This document shows, one piece after another, positions 22,364 through 25,241 of a stretch of DNA of 25,241 bases (the first letter of the stretch is position 1; each line of letters starts with the position of its first letter). This DNA comes from an uncultured Clostridiaceae bacterium (GTDB lineage Bacteria > Bacillota > Clostridia > Lachnospirales > Lachnospiraceae). Position numbers and translations under genes: made by a program. Location: positions 1 through 25,241 of the forward strand of contig CABSIM010000039.1 of assembly GCA_902477765.1 (NCBI GenBank), given 5' to 3'. The notes beneath the pieces were generated by a model, which saw only the letters and a list, made by a program, of their open reading frames with translations, was not told where the DNA came from and ran no database searches.

Positions 22364-25241
22364 ATGGAGAAAAGCAGAATACGTCCGGTGCCGGCCGGCA
22401 AGAGCGTAAGAATGAGCTATTCAAGGCAGAAAGAAGTCCTTGAAATGCCGAACCTGATCGAAATCCAGAAGAATTCCTACCAGTGGTTTCTTGATGAAGG
22501 CCTGAAGGAAGTCTTCGAGGATATCTCTCCAATCGCGGACTTCGCTGGTCATCTGAGCCTGGAATTTGTGGACTTTACATTATGTAAGGATGATATCAAG
22601 TACACGATTGAGGAGTGCAAGGAACGGGATGCGACTTACGCTGCGCCTTTGAAGGTCAAGGTAAGACTCTGCAACAAAGATAAAGATGAGATCAACGAAC
22701 ACGAGATTTTCATGGGTGACCTGCCGTTAATGACGGATACAGGTTCATTCGTGATCAACGGCGCGGAACGTGTCATTGTCAGCCAGTTAGTACGTTCCCC
22801 TGGTATTTATTATGGAATTGATCATGACAAGATCGGCAAGGAACTGTATTCCTGCACGGTGATCCCCAACCGCGGCGCCTGGCTGGAGTATGAGACGGAT
22901 TCCAATGATGTTTTCTATGCCCGTGTTGACAGAACCAGAAAAGTTCCGGTGACGGTTCTGGTGCGTGCCCTTGGCTACGGCACCAACGCGGAGATCATCG
23001 ACCTGTTCGGAGAAGAACCGAAGATTCTTGCAAGTTTCGGAAAGGATACCTCGGATAACTATCAGGACGGTCTTCTGGAACTGTACAAAAAGATCCGTCC
23101 CGGTGAGCCGCTTTCCGTGGACAGTGCGGAGAGCCTCCTGAACAGCATGTTCTTTGACCCCAGAAGATATGATCTTGCCAAGGTCGGAAGATATAAATTC
23201 AATAAGAAGCTTCATTTCAAGAACCGTATCACGGGCCAGATTCTGGCAGAGGATGTGGTGAACACAGCCACCGGCGAGATTCTGGGCGAGGCCGGAAAGA
23301 CCGTGACCAAGGAAATGGCAGTGGCCATTCAGAACGCGGCAGTGCCCTATGTCTGGATCCAGACGGAAGAGAGAAACGTGAAGGTCCTTTCCAACATGAT
23401 GGTTGACCTTGCAGAATATGTGAGCTTTGATCCTGCAGAAGCCGGTGTGACGGAATTAGTATTCTACCCGGTACTTTCCGGTATTCTGGAAAAAGCAGGA
23501 GATCTGTCTGAAGAAGAACTGAAGGCGGAGATCCACAAACATGTTCATGACCTGATTCCGAAGCACATTACCAAGGAAGACATCATTGCTTCCATTAACT
23601 ATAATATGCATCTGGAGTATGGAATCGGCACAAAAGATGATATCGATCATCTGGGCAACAGAAGAATCCGTGCCGTGGGCGAACTGCTCCAGAACCAGTA
23701 CCGCATCGGTCTCTCCAGAATGGAGCGAGTGGTCCGTGAGAGAATGACCACACAGGACATGGAAGGAATCACACCGCAGTCTCTGATCAACATCAAACCG
23801 GTGACGGCAGCAGTGAAGGAGTTCTTCGGAAGTTCCCAGCTGTCCCAGTTCATGGATCAGAACAACCCGCTGTCCGAGCTGACCCACAAGAGACGTCTTT
23901 CCGCCCTGGGTCCCGGCGGTCTGTCCAGAGACCGTGCAGGATTCGAGGTCCGCGACGTACACTATACCCATTACGGCCGTATGTGCCCCATTGAGACGCC
24001 TGAAGGACCCAACATCGGTCTGATCAACTCTCTGGCAACCTACGCAAGAGTGAACCAGTACGGCTTTGTGGAAGCGCCTTACCGTGTCATTGACAAGAGC
24101 GATCCTGCCAATCCCAGGGTTACCGATGAAGTAATCTATCTGACTGCCGACGAGGAAGACAACTATATCGTGGCACAGGCCAACGAACCGCTGGATGAGG
24201 AAGGCCACTTTGTTCACAACAATATTTCCGGACGTTTCCGTGAAGAGACATCTTCATTCCAGAAACGCTCCGTGGACCTGATGGACGTATCCCCGAAGAT
24301 GGTATTCTCCGTGGCCACATCCATGATTCCGTTCCTGGAAAACGACGACGCCAACCGTGCCCTGATGGGATCCAACATGCAGCGTCAGGCCGTGCCGCTT
24401 CTGAAAACGGAAGCTCCGGTGGTGGGAACAGGTATCGAAGGCAAGGCAGCCGTGGACTCCGGTGTCTGCGTGGTGGCAAGAAATGCCGGCGTTGTGGAAC
24501 GTTCCGCATCCAATGAGATCATCATCAAGCGGGATTCCGACGGCAACCGTGATGTATACCACCTGACAAAATTCAAGAGAAGCAACCAGAGCAACTGCTA
24601 TAATCAGAAGCCCATCGTCTACAAGGGAGACCATGTGGAAGCCGGCGAGGTCATCGCAGACGGTCCGTCCACCTGCAACGGCGAGATTGCTCTCGGAAAG
24701 AACCCGCTGATCGGATTTATGACATGGGAAGGCTACAACTACGAGGATGCGGTTCTGCTGAGCGAAAAACTGGTTCAGGACGATGTCTACACTTCTGTCC
24801 ATATTGAAGAATATGAGGCGGAAGCCCGTGACACCAAACTGGGACCGGAAGAGATCACAAGAGACGTTCCGGGCGTCGGTGAGGATGCCCTGAAGGATCT
24901 GGATGAAAGAGGAATCATCCGTATCGGTGCGGAAGTCCGTGCCGGCGATATCCTGGTGGGCAAGGTGACTCCCAAGGGAGAAACCGAACTGACAGCAGAA
25001 GAGAGACTGCTGCGTGCCATCTTCGGCGAAAAGGCAAGAGAAGTCCGCGACACATCCCTGAAAGTGCCTCACGGCGCTTATGGTATCATCGTGGATGCCA
25101 AGGTATTTACAAGAGAAAACGGGGACGAACTGGCTCCCGGCGTGAACCAGTCTGTCCGTATCTATATTGCACAGAAACGTAAGATCTCCGTGGGCGACAA
25201 GATGGCCGGCCGTCACGGAAACAAGGGTGTGGTTTCCCGTG
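22364..25241 (+). CDS. rpoB: DNA-directed RNA polymerase beta subunit, RpoB (3' truncated by window edge)
   Basis: The second-largest catalytic subunit of RNA polymerase. The first 959 residues are present; the gene continues past the right edge, where it stops within the conserved DKMAGRHGNKGVVS segment. The N-terminal part (SYSRQKEVLEMPNLIEIQ, GDLPLMTDTGSFVINGAERV, SQLVRSPGIYY) and the rifampicin region (QLSQFMDQNNPLSELTHKRR) are clear. The residues equivalent to E. coli Gln513, Asp516, His526 and Ser531 are Gln495, Asp498, His508 and Ser513, all the sensitive type. AGGGGTG lies 8 bases before the ATG. It is divergent from the hydrogenase operon, with its own promoter and no rplL directly upstream. 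Confidence 0.98.
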   Translation, partial: MEKSRIRPVPAGKSVRMSYSRQKEVLEMPNLIEIQKNSYQWFLDEGLKEVFEDISPIADFAGHLSLEFVDFTLCKDDIKYTIEECKERDATYAAPLKVKVRLCNKDKDEINEHEIFMGDLPLMTDTGSFVINGAERVIVSQLVRSPGIYYGIDHDKIGKELYSCTVIPNRGAWLEYETDSNDVFYARVDRTRKVPVTVLVRALGYGTNAEIIDLFGEEPKILASFGKDTSDNYQDGLLELYKKIRPGEPLSVDSAESLLNSMFFDPRRYDLAKVGRYKFNKKLHFKNRITGQILAEDVVNTATGEILGEAGKTVTKEMAVAIQNAAVPYVWIQTEERNVKVLSNMMVDLAEYVSFDPAEAGVTELVFYPVLSGILEKAGDLSEEELKAEIHKHVHDLIPKHITKEDIIASINYNMHLEYGIGTKDDIDHLGNRRIRAVGELLQNQYRIGLSRMERVVRERMTTQDMEGITPQSLINIKPVTAAVKEFFGSSQLSQFMDQNNPLSELTHKRRLSALGPGGLSRDRAGFEVRDVHYTHYGRMCPIETPEGPNIGLINSLATYARVNQYGFVEAPYRVIDKSDPANPRVTDEVIYLTADEEDNYIVAQANEPLDEEGHFVHNNISGRFREETSSFQKRSVDLMDVSPKMVFSVATSMIPFLENDDANRALMGSNMQRQAVPLLKTEAPVVGTGIEGKAAVDSGVCVVARNAGVVERSASNEIIIKRDSDGNRDVYHLTKFKRSNQSNCYNQKPIVYKGDHVEAGEVIADGPSTCNGEIALGKNPLIGFMTWEGYNYEDAVLLSEKLVQDDVYTSVHIEEYEAEARDTKLGPEEITRDVPGVGEDALKDLDERGIIRIGAEVRAGDILVGKVTPKGETELTAEERLLRAIFGEKAREVRDTSLKVPHGAYGIIVDAKVFTRENGDELAPGVNQSVRIYIAQKRKISVGDKMAGRHGNKGVVSR

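Noticed and set aside
23456..24217. Antisense open frames inside rpoB
   Set aside because: The sense strand gives a complete, conserved RpoB sequence; these are shadows.
1..25241. CRISPR arrays, insertion sequences, integrases, toxin-antitoxin or phage defence genes
   Set aside because: No regularly spaced repeats, transposase motifs or defence-type proteins were found on either strand.

Overview
The window looks like core chromosome of an anaerobic, gut-type Clostridia, most likely a Lachnospiraceae with fairly high GC for the group. The basis is a trimeric NADH-linked [FeFe] hydrogenase, a tryptophan T-box on an ABC_sub_bind-type transporter, Rho with a Gln/Asn/Gly-rich insert, strong Gram-positive ribosome binding sites, and RpoB and FtsH sequences of clostridial type. 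The genus is inferred only loosely. I see no phage, transposon, integrase or CRISPR array.

Layout. Bases 1-196 are the 3' end of an rRNA operon (last bases of 23S rRNA), followed with no 5S gene by tRNA-Gly(GCC) and a terminator. Bases 283-2447 hold a PfkB sugar kinase and a tRNA-dihydrouridine synthase on the plus strand, closed by a bidirectional terminator facing a minus-strand M55 D-aminopeptidase (2577-3401). Bases 3580-9553 are a long plus-strand run: membrane-anchored polysaccharide deacetylase, RarA clamp-loader-like ATPase, Rho with its own promoter and leader hairpin, an IclR-family regulator, and an amidohydrolase with an altered active-site motif. A MATE exporter with its own promoter follows (9666-11045).

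Bases 11174-14390 form a minus-strand operon: promoter, T-box riboswitch, lipoprotein, permease, ATPase. The T-box specifier UGG and its UGGC bulge both fit tRNA-Trp, so the transporter is best read as TrpXYZ, switched on when charged tRNA-Trp runs low. FtsH (14645-16486) starts divergently from this operon. Next comes an unrecognised zinc-ribbon, single-pass membrane protein (16724-17806), separated by a strong bidirectional terminator from the convergent hydrogenase operon (17924-22071, read NuoE-like, NuoF-like, HydA). The hydrogenase promoter overlaps a Rex-like half-site, which suggests NADH/NAD+ control. Divergent from it, a consensus promoter drives rpoB, cut by the right edge of the window. 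No rplJL lies upstream of rpoB.

I do not see a clearly new multi-gene system. The leads most worth checking are the variant amidohydrolase with its IclR and MATE neighbours, the prion-like insert in Rho, the zinc-ribbon membrane protein, the Rex-like site and NuoF variant of the hydrogenase, and the unusual rRNA and rpoB arrangements. All starts, promoters and terminators were read by eye; no database search was made.
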